This document shows positions 8,345 to 17,007 of a DNA stretch of 64,000 nt, one piece after another. The notes beneath the pieces were generated by a model. The model saw only the letters and a list, made by a program, of their open reading frames with translations. It was not told the DNA's origin and did not search any database. This DNA comes from Candidatus Onthovicinus excrementipullorum (lineage in GTDB: Bacteria > Bacillota > Clostridia > Oscillospirales > Acutalibacteraceae). The stretch is from positions 1 through 64,000 of the forward strand of contig DVHG01000017.1 of NCBI GenBank assembly GCA_018712345.1. The letters run 5' to 3'. Position 1 is the first letter of the stretch, and every line of letters begins with the position of its first letter. The translations under genes and the position numbers were made by a program.

Positions 8345-9207
8345 GCCTCTCCCTCCGATCTGAGTATTTTCAGTAGTATGTCACGCGCCTGTGTGACCGT
8401 GTAAACATTCCTGGGGACAGGGAATCCGCGCCGATTGAGCGCTGTAAATACCCGCGTAACCTGCGGGACGTTCAGGCCCATGGCGACGAGCTCGTCCGCG
8501 CGGGAGAAGACCTCATCCACCGTACCGGTCATGGCGATTGAGCCCTGATGTACGACCAAGATGCGCGTTGCGATTGAGGCGACATCCTCCATGCTGTGGG
8601 AGACGATGATGACGGTGGCGCCCGTCTCCGCGCGGTAGGCTTGAATAAAACCCAGGATTGAATCACGTCCTGCCGGGTCAAGCCCAGCTGTAGGCTCGTC
8701 CAAAATCAGGACCTGCGGGCGCATGGCGATAACACCGGCGATCGCGGCGCGTCGCTTCTCACCGCCGGAGAGATCAAACGGAGACGCGTCCAGATGCGCC
8801 TGCGTCAACCCCACGTACCGTGCCGCCTCCCGGACGCGGACGTCGATCTCATCCTCCTTCAGCCCCATATTGCGCGGTCCGAAGGAGATATCCCGGTATA
8901 CTGTCTCCTCAAAGAGCTGATATTCGGGGTACTGGAAACACAACCCCACCTGAAACCGGACCTGACGGATATTTTTTTTATCGGCCCAAATATCCTGCCC
9001 ATTGAGCAGGACACGGCCGGATGATGGCCGCAGAATGCCATTAAAATGCTGAATCAGCGAACTTTTTCCGGAGCCGGTCTGACCGATCACGGCGAGCAGC
9101 TCGCCCTTCTCAATGCCGATATTGATCTCATTGAGCGCCACCGTACGGAACGGAGTCCCCTCACCATAGACGCAGGAGAGATTTTCAGTCTGTAAAACAA
9201 ATGCCAT
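8341..9207 (-). CDS. ecfA2: Energy-coupling factor ATPase EcfA2
   Basis: A 288-residue ABC ATPase of the ECF module. Seen are Walker A GQTGSGKS (42-49), the Q-loop, signature LSGGEKRRAAIAG, Walker B VLILDEPTAGLDP, and the C-terminal domain that pairs the two ATPases. The signature LSGGEKRR and order of genes favour the EcfA2 (CbiO2) type. It overlaps ecfT by 4 nt and directly follows ecfA1. Confidence 0.93.
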   Translation of the reverse strand: MAFVLQTENLSCVYGEGTPFRTVALNEINIGIEKGELLAVIGQTGSGKSSLIQHFNGILRPSSGRVLLNGQDIWADKKNIRQVRFQVGLCFQYPEYQLFEETVYRDISFGPRNMGLKEDEIDVRVREAARYVGLTQAHLDASPFDLSGGEKRRAAIAGVIAMRPQVLILDEPTAGLDPAGRDSILGFIQAYRAETGATVIIVSHSMEDVASIATRILVVHQGSIAMTGTVDEVFSRADELVAMGLNVPQVTRVFTALNRRGFPVPRNVYTVTQARDILLKILRSEGEA

Positions 9208-10065
9208 TTACGCTTCCTCCAACAAATTGGCGAGGCGGTCGATGCACTCGTCAACATCCAGAACGCTCCCTCCGGTATTGATGCCGCACCGGGAAAGGCT
9301 GTCTATCATCTCCGTAACCTGCGGCACATCAAGCCCGAGTGATTTCATGCGCTCCACCTGGGAGAAGACGGCGCGCGGGCAGTCATCTATCACGATTTTC
9401 CCGTCATCCATTACGATTACCCTGTCCGCAGCGGCGGCCTCATCCATAAAGTGCGTGATATACAGGATCGTAATCCCACGCTCCCGGTTGAGGCGCCGCA
9501 CCGTCTCCATTACCTCCCGCCGGCCGTGCGGATCGAGCATGGCGGTGGCCTCGTCCAGAATGATGCACTTGGGATCCATGGCCAGAATTCCGGCAATGGC
9601 TACGCGCTGTTTCTGGCCGCCGGAGAGCTTGTGCGGTTCCTTTTTCCGGTAGTCGTACATACCGACAGCTTTCAGTGCCGCATCCACACGGCTTCGGATT
9701 TCCACCGGGGGCACCCCGAGATTTTCAGGACCAAAGGCCACATCCTCCTCCACGATTGTTGCGACGATCTGGTTGTCCGGATTCTGAAAAACAAGGCCGC
9801 AGTTTCTGCGGATCTCGCGGTGATTTTCCTCGGAGGAGGTATCCAGCCCGCAGACGGTAATCCTGCCCTCATCTGGCTCTAAGATGCCGTTTGCCAGCTT
9901 GGCAATTGTTGATTTCCCGGAGCCGTTGCGCCCTAAAATTGCGACAAATTCCCCCGGCTGGACGGAAAAATCCAGAGCGTGCAGGATGGTTTTTTCCTCT
10001 GTAGATTCGTCGGAATGATAGCTGAACGTCACATTCCTGAATTCGATCATTGCATTTTCATTCAT
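9208..10065 (-). CDS. ecfA1: Energy-coupling factor ATPase EcfA1
   Basis: A 285-residue ABC ATPase paired with EcfA2. Walker A GRNGSGKS lies near residues 44-51, the signature is [13 protein letters not shown], and Walker B is [13 protein letters not shown]. The open frame extends 23 codons further, but the ATG at 10065 has AGGAG 8 nt upstream and gives the normal family length. Its stop is directly followed by the ecfA2 start. It lies 22 nt after the methyltransferase gene. Confidence 0.93.
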   Translation of the reverse strand: MNENAMIEFRNVTFSYHSDESTEEKTILHALDFSVQPGEFVAILGRNGSGKSTIAKLANGILEPDEGRITVCGLDTSSEENHREIRRNCGLVFQNPDNQIVATIVEEDVAFGPENLGVPPVEIRSRVDAALKAVGMYDYRKKEPHKLSGGQKQRVAIAGILAMDPKCIILDEATAMLDPHGRREVMETVRRLNRERGITILYITHFMDEAAAADRVIVMDDGKIVIDDCPRAVFSQVERMKSLGLDVPQVTEMIDSLSRCGINTGGSVLDVDECIDRLANLLEEA

Positions 10066-10087
10066 TGAGTGGGCTCCTGTATGTTGT

Positions 10088-10957
10088 TTAATCATTCTTC
10101 TCCCAGATCGAGGTAGCACCGCAAGGCAGGACAAGTCCTGACGTAGTCACCGGCAGCCCGATCTCACTGCCGTGGACGCGCCCGCCGAATCGCGGACGGA
10201 GGATCAGGGACATCATGTATTCCATCACGGCCGGAGAGAGCCCGGCCGTGTAGGAGTTGATCAGGACCATTATGGGGGAGTCGGAAAGCACGCCCGCGCA
10301 GAGCCGGAGAAAATCATAGATTTTCTCCTCAAGCTTCCACACCTCGCCGCCGGGGCCGCGTCCATAGGACGGCGGATCCATGATGAGAATATCATAACGA
10401 TTGCCGCGCCGGATCTCACGTTCCACAAACTTGACGCAGTCATCCACAATAAAGCGCACTTCGCCGCCGCGGACACCGGAGGCCTCAGCATTATCCTTGG
10501 CCCACTGAGTCATCCCCTTGGAGGCGTCCACATGGACCACAGATGCTCCGGCACTCAGGCAGGCGATAGTAGCGGCGCCCGTATAGGCAAACAGGTTCAG
10601 CACGCGCACTTTCCGCCCGGCGGAACGAATCCGCTCGCGGACAAGGTCCCAGTTGACCGCCTGCTCCGGGAAGAGTCCGACGTGTTTGAAGCCCATCGGC
10701 TTGACGAGAAAGGTCAGATCCCGATAGTGGATCTCCCACTTGTCGGGCACTTTTTTATAGGTCTCCCAGTGCCCTCCGCCGGCGTTTGAGCGGAAGTAGC
10801 GCGCATGGGCGTCACGCCACAGCGGGTGGCGCTTCTCGGATTGCCAGATTGCCTGCGGATCCGGGCGTATCAGGATAATATCCTTCCAACGTTCCAGCTT
10901 TTGACCGCCGGAGCAGTCGATTAATTCATAGTCCTTAAAATCCTTGACGACACGCAT
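10088..10957 (-). CDS. Class I SAM-dependent methyltransferase, RlmI/RlmK-like
   Basis: A 289-residue SAM-dependent methyltransferase. The SAM-binding loop is [15 protein letters not shown] (about residues 119-133), an acidic VHVDAS follows, and the catalytic DPPSYGRG motif is about 75 residues on. This matches the RlmI/RlmK (COG1092) group of 23S rRNA methyltransferases, but it lacks the N-terminal PUA domain, so the target is uncertain. AGGAG precedes the ATG. It lies between glmM and ecfA1 on the same strand. Confidence 0.85.
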   Translation of the reverse strand: MRVVKDFKDYELIDCSGGQKLERWKDIILIRPDPQAIWQSEKRHPLWRDAHARYFRSNAGGGHWETYKKVPDKWEIHYRDLTFLVKPMGFKHVGLFPEQAVNWDLVRERIRSAGRKVRVLNLFAYTGAATIACLSAGASVVHVDASKGMTQWAKDNAEASGVRGGEVRFIVDDCVKFVEREIRRGNRYDILIMDPPSYGRGPGGEVWKLEEKIYDFLRLCAGVLSDSPIMVLINSYTAGLSPAVMEYMMSLILRPRFGGRVHGSEIGLPVTTSGLVLPCGATSIWEKND

Positions 10958-10980
10958 GAAATTCTCCTAAGCACATACTT

Positions 10981-12330
10981 TTAAATCAGCCGTTCGCGGA
11001 TCACCTCGGCAACTGACTCAGCAAGATCGGTGATCTGCGCCAAGTCTTCGCCTTCCAGCATGACCCGTACAAGCGGCTCCGTTCCGGAAACGCGCACGAC
11101 GATCCTGCCGGAATCCCCGAGCACCTCCTCCGCCCTGTCAATGGCAATGCGGACCTCTTCATCCTCTGCAAAGCGAACCTTCCCGAAGTCAGATACACGC
11201 ACATTGACAAGCACCTGCGGATAGACGGACATACACGCGGCGAGCTCCGCCAGTGACTTTCCGGTACGCTTCATGACACTGAGCACCTGAAGCGCTGTCA
11301 ACTGCCCGTCACCCGTGGTGGCATGATCCAAAAAAATGACATGACCGGACTGCTCGCCACCGATGCTGTAGCCGCCCTGAAGCATGTTTTCCAGGACGTA
11401 GCGGTCGCCCACCTTCGTCTTTTCACAGCGGATCCTCTCCCGCTCACAAAAGCGGAAAAAGCCCATATTGGTCATGATCGTCACAACGGCTGTATCCTTC
11501 TTGAGAATACCGCGCTCCTTCATGTCGCGGGCACAGAGCGCGATGATCCTGTCGCCGTCAATAATGTTCCCCTGCGCATCCACGCAGAGCAGGCGGTCCG
11601 CATCACCGTCAAAGGCAAGCCCTGCCTCACACCCGTTTTCAACGACATACTTTTGCAGCCGCTCCATATGGGTTGAACCGCAGTGATCGTTGATATTGGT
11701 GCCGTCCGGTTCATCGGCCAGCATGTGGCACTCGGCTCCAAGCCCCTCAAAGAGTTCACGGGCCGTGACACTTGCGGCGCCGTTGGCGCAGTCAATGGCA
11801 AGCTTCATACTGTTGAAGCGAACATCCACGGTAGAGAGCAGATGGCGTAGATAATCGGTCACAGCCGTTGTCGAATAGTGGATACCGCCGACATCGCCGC
11901 CGATTTTTACCGGTGGGATCCGCGCATCATCCAGAATGATCGCCTCTATCTCTTCCTCAAGCGCGTCCGGCAGCTTATAACCATCGGACTTGAAAATCTT
12001 GATCCCGTTGTATTCACACGGATTGTGCGAGGCGGAGATCATCACCCCGGCGTCGTACTGATAAGCCGTCACCAGATAGGCAACCGCAGGGGTGGGAATT
12101 ACCCCGAGCATCAGCACATCCGCCCCCACGGAACAAAAGCCGGCCGCCAAGCTGGAGGCGAGCATATCCGAGGAAATGCGGGTGTCCATTCCGATCAAGA
12201 CACGCGGGCGCTGGTGTGTATCGTCCGTGAGGACCATTGCTGCGGCCCGTCCGATCTTCATCGCCAGTTCACACGTGAGTTCACTGTTCGCCACTCCGCG
12301 GGCGCCGTCCGTTCCAAACAATCTTCCCAT
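10981..12330 (-). CDS. glmM: Phosphoglucosamine mutase GlmM
   Basis: A 449-residue alpha-D-phosphohexomutase that turns glucosamine-6-phosphate into glucosamine-1-phosphate for UDP-GlcNAc and cell wall synthesis. The active-site motif ISASHNPCEYNG places the phosphoserine at Ser101. The metal loop is DGDADR, the sugar-binding loop is GGEQSGH, and the phosphate-binding end is VRVSGTEPLVRVM. The N-terminal LFGTDGARG is diagnostic for GlmM. The ribosome site AGGAG sits in a small hairpin (12333-12345). Confidence 0.97.
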   Translation of the reverse strand: MGRLFGTDGARGVANSELTCELAMKIGRAAAMVLTDDTHQRPRVLIGMDTRISSDMLASSLAAGFCSVGADVLMLGVIPTPAVAYLVTAYQYDAGVMISASHNPCEYNGIKIFKSDGYKLPDALEEEIEAIILDDARIPPVKIGGDVGGIHYSTTAVTDYLRHLLSTVDVRFNSMKLAIDCANGAASVTARELFEGLGAECHMLADEPDGTNINDHCGSTHMERLQKYVVENGCEAGLAFDGDADRLLCVDAQGNIIDGDRIIALCARDMKERGILKKDTAVVTIMTNMGFFRFCERERIRCEKTKVGDRYVLENMLQGGYSIGGEQSGHVIFLDHATTGDGQLTALQVLSVMKRTGKSLAELAACMSVYPQVLVNVRVSDFGKVRFAEDEEVRIAIDRAEEVLGDSGRIVVRVSGTEPLVRVMLEGEDLAQITDLAESVAEVIRERLI

Positions 12331-12332
12331 TC

Positions 12333-12345
12333 AGGAGCCACTCCT
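12333..12345 (-). promoter_or_regulatory. Hairpin that covers the glmM ribosome binding site
   Basis: The minus-strand sequence AGGAG-TGG-CTCCT ends 2 nt before the glmM ATG, so the ribosome site itself forms one arm of a 5-bp hairpin. It may tune glmM translation; the stem is short and could also be chance. Confidence 0.35.
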
Positions 12346-12377
12346 TTACTGTCAAAATAAATGAACAGTACCGGTGA

Positions 12378-13424
12378 TTACTGGAGTTTCATCTGCTCGG
12401 GTGCTTCATCATCCCGATCGGCCGGATAACCCAGATGTTCATATCCGGCCGGTGTGACAACTCTGCCACGCGGCGTGCGTCCGAGGAAGCCGAGCTGCAT
12501 CAGATAGGGCTCATAGACGTCCTCAATCGTGACCGCCTCCTCCCCGATCGCAGCCGCGATTGTATCAAGACCGACAGGGCCGCCGTTGTAATTGCGGATC
12601 ATCGTATCGAGCAGCTTGCGGTCAATGGCATCAAGTCCGAGCTCGTCGATCTCCATACGGTCCAGGGCGATCTTAGCCGTCTCCCGCGTGATGATGCCGT
12701 CCCCCATCACTTCCGCAAAGTCGCGGGCGCGCCTGAGCAGACGGTTTGCGATGCGCGGTGTCCCGCGTGAGCGGCGGGCGAGCTCATCAGCTCCGTCAAG
12801 GTCAATGCGAACTCCCAGTTTTCCGGCACTCTGATTTATAATTATACGCAATTCCTCCGGGGTATACATCTCCAACCGAAAAATCACGCCAAAACGATCC
12901 CGCAGCGGCGCCGTAAGCTGTCCAGCGCGCGTTGTCGCCCCGACAAGGGTGAATTTGGGAAGGTCCAGCCGAATTGAACGGGCGGACGGTCCCTTGCCGA
13001 TGATGATATCGAGCGCATTATCCTCCATTGCGGTGTAGAGGACCTCCTCAACGGTGCGGGGGATGCGATGAATCTCATCAATAAACAGGACATCACCCTC
13101 CGTCAGATTGGTCAGCAGCGCCGCAAGATCCCCCTGCTTTTCAATAGCGGGACCGGAGGTCAGACGGATATTGACGTTCATCTCGTTGGCAATAATGCCG
13201 GCCAGCGTCGTCTTTCCAAGGCCGGGAGGGCCGTACAGCAGCACGTGGTCGAGCGCCTCCCGACGGTTTTTAGCGGCCTCAATATATATTTTTAAATTCT
13301 GCTTGACCTTTTCCTGCCCGATGTATTCACTGAAGGTTTTTGGACGCAGGACGTTCTCTGTCGCATCCACCTCCGGAATATAGTCGGGGGAAACGATACG
13401 GTTTTCGTAATCCGGTTCCATCAT
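12378..13424 (-). CDS. ruvB: Holliday junction branch migration helicase RuvB
   Basis: A 348-residue AAA+ motor of the RuvAB complex. Walker [10 protein letters not shown] (about 65-73), Walker B LFIDEIHR, the sensor GATTRAG, the arginine finger region and the C-terminal winged helix ([10 protein letters not shown]) are all present. The start is one of two adjacent ATGs. Its start lies 3 nt after the ruvA stop, so the two are translated together. Confidence 0.98.
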   Translation of the reverse strand: MMEPDYENRIVSPDYIPEVDATENVLRPKTFSEYIGQEKVKQNLKIYIEAAKNRREALDHVLLYGPPGLGKTTLAGIIANEMNVNIRLTSGPAIEKQGDLAALLTNLTEGDVLFIDEIHRIPRTVEEVLYTAMEDNALDIIIGKGPSARSIRLDLPKFTLVGATTRAGQLTAPLRDRFGVIFRLEMYTPEELRIIINQSAGKLGVRIDLDGADELARRSRGTPRIANRLLRRARDFAEVMGDGIITRETAKIALDRMEIDELGLDAIDRKLLDTMIRNYNGGPVGLDTIAAAIGEEAVTIEDVYEPYLMQLGFLGRTPRGRVVTPAGYEHLGYPADRDDEAPEQMKLQ

Positions 13425-13427
13425 CTG

Positions 13428-14045
13428 TTACACCTGCCCTGCCATCATTTTCAGCCCCTCACGGATCAGTTCCTCAACAGTGGACCCTTTCCCGGACCGG
13501 GCTGCCGATCGTATCGCTGCGGCCGCCTCTCCCCTGCTGTAGCCAAGGGAGACGAGCGCCTCTGCCGCCTGCGACTGCTCATCCCCAACTGATTCCTCCT
13601 CATAGGGATCGACTGTCATGCTCTCCCGATCAGCCGGGGCCAGGGAGCCAATCTTATCCTTGAGTTCCAGAATTACACGTTGAGCCGTCTTTGCGCCTAC
13701 ATTTGGTGCGCGCCGGATACTTTTGCTGTCGTCCGTTGCGATGCAGAGCACCAGACGATCCACCCCAAGCTCAGACAGAATACTCATGGCCGCCTTGGGG
13801 CCGACACCGGAGACGCCGATCAGTAGCTTAAAGCAGTCAAGTTCGCTTTTATCATAAAAGCCGTAGAGCGTTACGGCGTCCTCACGCACGGCCAGATAGG
13901 TCAGCAAAGTCACCTTTTCCTTAGAGCCGGCAATCCGTTTGAGGGTATTCAGTGTCGTATGGCACTCAAAGCCTATGCCTGAACAGCTGATCACCGCAAT
14001 TTCGGAATCGGTATAGACGACCTCGCCTGTCAGAGAATACAGCAT
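13428..14045 (-). CDS. ruvA: Holliday junction DNA helicase subunit RuvA
   Basis: A 205-residue RuvA, which binds four-way junctions and loads RuvB. Domain I (OB fold, 1-62), the two helix-hairpin-helix motifs of domain II (LIGVSGVGPKAAMSIL; APNVGAKTAQRVI) and a C-terminal RuvB-binding domain (about 155-205) are seen. It lies between ruvC and ruvB in one operon. Confidence 0.97.
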   Translation of the reverse strand: MLYSLTGEVVYTDSEIAVISCSGIGFECHTTLNTLKRIAGSKEKVTLLTYLAVREDAVTLYGFYDKSELDCFKLLIGVSGVGPKAAMSILSELGVDRLVLCIATDDSKSIRRAPNVGAKTAQRVILELKDKIGSLAPADRESMTVDPYEEESVGDEQSQAAEALVSLGYSRGEAAAAIRSAARSGKGSTVEELIREGLKMMAGQV

Positions 14046-14056
14046 CTTTTATCTCC

Positions 14057-14557
14057 TTATTTTGAAATGTTCAGTCTGCCCATCAGGGAACCGCTGCAGT
14101 GGCCGTGGCAGATCGCCATTGCCAGTGCGTCCGCGGTATCGTCCGGCTTGGGGATCTTTTCAAGGCCGAGGATGATCCGTGTCATCTCCTGAACCTGCTT
14201 TTTCTCCGCCCTGCCATAACCGACGACGCTCTGCTTTACCTGAAGCGGCGTATACTCATACACGGGAATCCCGCGCTGCTGTGCACTGAGCAGGATCACA
14301 CCGCGCGCCTGGGCGACATCAATAACCGTCTTGGCATTTGTGTTATAAAACAGCTTTTCAACGGCGAGCGCCTGCGGGCGGCACCGGTCAATGATCCCAA
14401 GCAGGCCGTCATAGATGATCTCAAGCCTGCGTCCGAAAGGCGTGCCGGCATCTGTTGTTACCGCCCCGTACTCCACAACCGCGAAGTGATTGGCACGATA
14501 GTCCAGAACACCATAGCCGACGATCGCATATCCGGGATCAATCCCCAAAATAACCAA
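14057..14557 (-). CDS. ruvC: Crossover junction endodeoxyribonuclease RuvC
   Basis: A 166-residue Holliday junction resolvase with the RNase H fold. The metal-binding residues are seen at GIDPG (first Asp), VEKLFYNTN (Glu) and PDDTADALA (two Asp). The start is most likely the TTG at 14557: it has GGAGG 7 nt upstream and gives the normal N-terminus (M)VILGIDPG. The ATG five codons upstream would place the ribosome site inside the gene. First gene of ruvC-ruvA-ruvB, with its own promoter. Confidence 0.95.
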   Translation of the reverse strand: MVILGIDPGYAIVGYGVLDYRANHFAVVEYGAVTTDAGTPFGRRLEIIYDGLLGIIDRCRPQALAVEKLFYNTNAKTVIDVAQARGVILLSAQQRGIPVYEYTPLQVKQSVVGYGRAEKKQVQEMTRIILGLEKIPKPDDTADALAMAICHGHCSGSLMGRLNISK

Positions 14558-14592
14558 ACAGAGTCCTCCCATGCGTGGATCTTTTTCTAATG

Positions 14593-14626
14593 ATTATTCC
14601 ATCTTCGTGAGTGGAAATGGAATAAT
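14593..14626 (-). promoter_or_regulatory. Inverted repeat in the ruvC leader
   Basis: A perfect 10-bp inverted repeat (14593-14602 with 14617-14626) with a 14-nt loop lies in the ruvC 5' untranslated region, just after the -10 box. It could be a leader hairpin or a repressor site. Confidence 0.45.
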
Positions 14627-14884
14627 GTTCCGGAGGTTATTATACCACAGGAAGCAGCGTTGGGCAACGGAAAAACAAACATTTGATTCCTCATTTAAAA
14701 AGCAGGCACAGGAGGACTCCCATGCCCGCTGAAAAATGACTTTTACGCTTCCGGCACACTCCGCGGTGCCGTCAGTGGTATTATTATCATAGACATAGAT
14801 GGCCGCCTGGGGCGGTGCGTGATGAAAACCGGCAACCACCGTTTCGATCGTCTGAGGCACATTAAGGCACGGGATGAGAAAGCA
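14594..14884 (-). pseudogene. Relic of a family 2 glycosyltransferase
   Basis: The reading frame directly after the ruvX stop encodes FLIPCLNVPQTIETVV and AAIYVYDNNTTDGTAE (plus about 14757-14884). This is the start of the GT-A nucleotide-binding domain of a GT2 family glycosyltransferase, with the DxxxxDGT motif. After that the similarity to the family stops, no methionine start fits, and only about 45 recognisable residues remain. The ruvC promoter lies within the open frame. It is judged a truncated remnant of a gene lost by deletion. Confidence 0.7.
14639..14667 (-). promoter_or_regulatory. Promoter of ruvCAB
   Basis: Minus-strand TTGCCC (plus 14662-14667) and TATAAT (14639-14644) with a 17-bp spacer and a TG-rich extended -10. 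The transcript would have a leader of about 75 nt. Confidence 0.75.
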
Positions 14885-14887
14885 ATT

Positions 14888-15319
14888 TTATCCATTTAAT
14901 TGTCCTGCATTCTTACGATGCTTCATGTAATCCTCCAGGATGATAACGGCTGAGACGGCGTCCACAATGCCCCTGCGTTTTTTACCGAAGGTCTCTGAGG
15001 CATCCAGGGACTGATAGGCCATCACAGTGGTCAGTCGTTCATCCCACGTCTCCACCGGCAGACCGGTCTGCTCCCGCAGGACTTCAGCCAGATCCAGGCA
15101 TTTCCGGGCACGTGGCCCAATCGTGGCATCCATGTTTTTGGGCAGGCCGATGACGATCATTTCAACTCCGCGCTCAGACACGATATGTCCGATCTCCTGG
15201 GCCAGCTTAGGCTGGTAGGACTCGTGGATCACGGTTACTGCGCTTGCAAGCGTCTCGGAGGGATCACATACCGCGATCCCTGTCCGCTGATCACCGTAAT
15301 CGACGGAGAGGATCACCAT
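14888..15319 (-). CDS. ruvX: RuvX / YqgF family pre-16S rRNA nuclease-like protein
   Basis: A 143-residue RNase H-fold protein of the YqgF/RuvX family, implicated in 16S rRNA 5' end maturation and annotated as a putative Holliday junction resolvase. Metal-binding residues are seen in SVDYGDQRTGIA (Asp7), GLPKNMDATIG and the C-terminal DAVSAVIILEDYM. It overlaps the pyrD stop by 7 nt and so is the last gene of the pyr operon. Confidence 0.92.
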   Translation of the reverse strand: MVILSVDYGDQRTGIAVCDPSETLASAVTVIHESYQPKLAQEIGHIVSERGVEMIVIGLPKNMDATIGPRARKCLDLAEVLREQTGLPVETWDERLTTVMAYQSLDASETFGKKRRGIVDAVSAVIILEDYMKHRKNAGQLNG

Positions 15320-16224
15320 GGCTGCACGCCCCCCGTCAGTTCGGAGGCGGCTGCTATCCCGTGACCGTCCAGATATTGTTCAAGCTCGGACGCAATCTGG
15401 ACCGGCGCATAGGGATTCGTGATGACGGCCGCACCGACCTGTACGGCAGCTGCGCCGGCAAGCATCATCTCCGCGGCATCCCGGCCGGAATAGATTCCGC
15501 CCATTCCGATGATCGGCAGCTTGACCGTATTGTATACCTGCCAAACCATACGCACGGCAATGGGAAATACCGCCGCACCGGAGAGACCGCCCGTATTATT
15601 CCGCAGGATGGGACGGCGCGTATTCACATCAATGCGCATTCCCGTGAGCGTATTAATCAGCGAGAGCGCGTCCGCCCCCTCGGCCTCAACGGCGCGGGCG
15701 ATCTCCGTGATATCGGTCACGTTCGGGGACAGCTTGACGATCAGTGGCTTTTTGCAGTGCTTGCGGACTTGTGCGGTGGCCTCAGCAGCACCAGAACAGG
15801 TTGTCCCAAAAGCGACACCGCCCTCCTTGACATTTGGGCAGGAGATATTCAGCTCAATCATGTCAACGTCAGTGTCAGAGAGCTTTTCCGCTACCTCGCA
15901 CATGTCCTCAACTGTTTTGCCTGCGATATTAGAGATGATCACCGTCCCCTGCTTACGCAGCCAGGGCAGTGAATCCCGGATAAAGGCATCCACGCCCGGA
16001 TTTTGCAGACCAACGGAGTTGAGCATACCGCATGGTGTCTCAGCGATCCGGGGCGCTGGATTGCCCTCCCTCGGCTCAAGCGTGGTCCCTTTACAGGAGA
16101 TACCGCCCAGCTTCTCAAGGGGATACATCCGGGCATATTCCCGGCCAAAGCCAAACACACCGGAAGCCGCGATCACCGGATTGGAAAAAGCTACGCCGGC
16201 AATCTTAACAGACATATCAGCCAT
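15313..16224 (-). CDS. pyrD: Dihydroorotate dehydrogenase 1B catalytic subunit PyrD
   Basis: A 303-residue FMN-containing class 1B dihydroorotate dehydrogenase, which oxidises dihydroorotate to orotate and passes electrons through PyrK to NAD+. The FMN- and substrate-binding motifs NSVGLQNPG, ELNISCPNV and the C-terminal GMGGIYSGRDA are present. The start ATG at 16224 overlaps the pyrK stop (TAATG) with AAGGAGG upstream, which rules out the earlier ATG in the open frame. It follows pyrK as usual for the NAD-linked heterotetramer. Confidence 0.96.
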   Translation of the reverse strand: MADMSVKIAGVAFSNPVIAASGVFGFGREYARMYPLEKLGGISCKGTTLEPREGNPAPRIAETPCGMLNSVGLQNPGVDAFIRDSLPWLRKQGTVIISNIAGKTVEDMCEVAEKLSDTDVDMIELNISCPNVKEGGVAFGTTCSGAAEATAQVRKHCKKPLIVKLSPNVTDITEIARAVEAEGADALSLINTLTGMRIDVNTRRPILRNNTGGLSGAAVFPIAVRMVWQVYNTVKLPIIGMGGIYSGRDAAEMMLAGAAAVQVGAAVITNPYAPVQIASELEQYLDGHGIAAASELTGGVQPW

Positions 16225-16997
16225 TACCACACGACCTCCTTTGCGTTGAACACAGGCCCTTCGCTGCAAACACGCCTGTTGTGCACCTCGCCCTTCTTAT
16301 CGCGGATACCGCAGACGCAGACAAGGCAGGCGCCCATGCCACACCCCATGCGCTCCTCCAGGGAGGCATAGCACTCAATCGAGTATTTTTCCGCCAGTTC
16401 ACTGACCGCCTTCATCATCGGTTTGGGCCCGCAGGTTACGATCAAATCACAGGGCGCCTCAAGCAGCCTCTTTTCCAGCGGCGCCGTAACCAGACCACGC
16501 ACGCCGGAAGTGCCGTCCTCGGTAGCGACTACGACATTACGGCAGGTGGACTGGAATTCATGGATCAGGATGCGGTTGTCCGCCGTCCTGCATCCGATAT
16601 ACACATCCGCATTCTTCCCGAACGGCCTACAGGTCATCAGCAGCGGAGGAACGCCGATCCCACCGCCGACAAATACAACCTTTTTATCCGTGGGAAAATC
16701 CGGAAATCCGTTCCCAAGCGGACCCAGAATATCCAGTTTATCCCCCTTTTCCTGCTGCGCGAGCCAGCGTGTCCCCTCACCGCGGGCCTCAAAGACCAGG
16801 CGAATCGCACCGTTTGCGGCATCGGCCTCACAGATGGAGATCGGTCGGCGCAGCGGTTTGCCGCCGCAGAGAATCCCGACGAACTGCCCGGGACGGATCT
16901 CCTGCGCAATGGACTGTGCAGCGACCCAGATATCAAAGATGGTGTCAGTCAGCCTTGTTTTTTTTACGATCGGATAAACGCCTTGATATTTTCCCAT
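16224..16997 (-). CDS. pyrK: Dihydroorotate dehydrogenase electron transfer subunit PyrK
   Basis: A 257-residue ferredoxin-reductase-like subunit. FAD binding is seen at RRPISICEA (about 50-58), the NAD pocket at GGGIGVPPLL, and the 2Fe-2S cluster cysteines at CGMGACLVC and a fourth Cys in NRRVCSEG. It passes electrons from PyrD to NAD+. It is placed between carB-like and pyrD, with a 1-nt overlap to pyrD. Confidence 0.96.
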   Translation of the reverse strand: MGKYQGVYPIVKKTRLTDTIFDIWVAAQSIAQEIRPGQFVGILCGGKPLRRPISICEADAANGAIRLVFEARGEGTRWLAQQEKGDKLDILGPLGNGFPDFPTDKKVVFVGGGIGVPPLLMTCRPFGKNADVYIGCRTADNRILIHEFQSTCRNVVVATEDGTSGVRGLVTAPLEKRLLEAPCDLIVTCGPKPMMKAVSELAEKYSIECYASLEERMGCGMGACLVCVCGIRDKKGEVHNRRVCSEGPVFNAKEVVW

Positions 16998-17007
16998 AGT
17001 CTGCTCC

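Noticed and set aside
7529..10065. A cobalt/nickel-specific Cbi operon
   Set aside because: There is no CbiM/CbiN or other S component; the three genes fit the shared ECF module next to truA.
14557..14572. ATG at 14572 as the start of ruvC
   Set aside because: It would put the GGAGG ribosome site inside the coding region; the TTG at 14557 has correct spacing and gives the family N-terminus.
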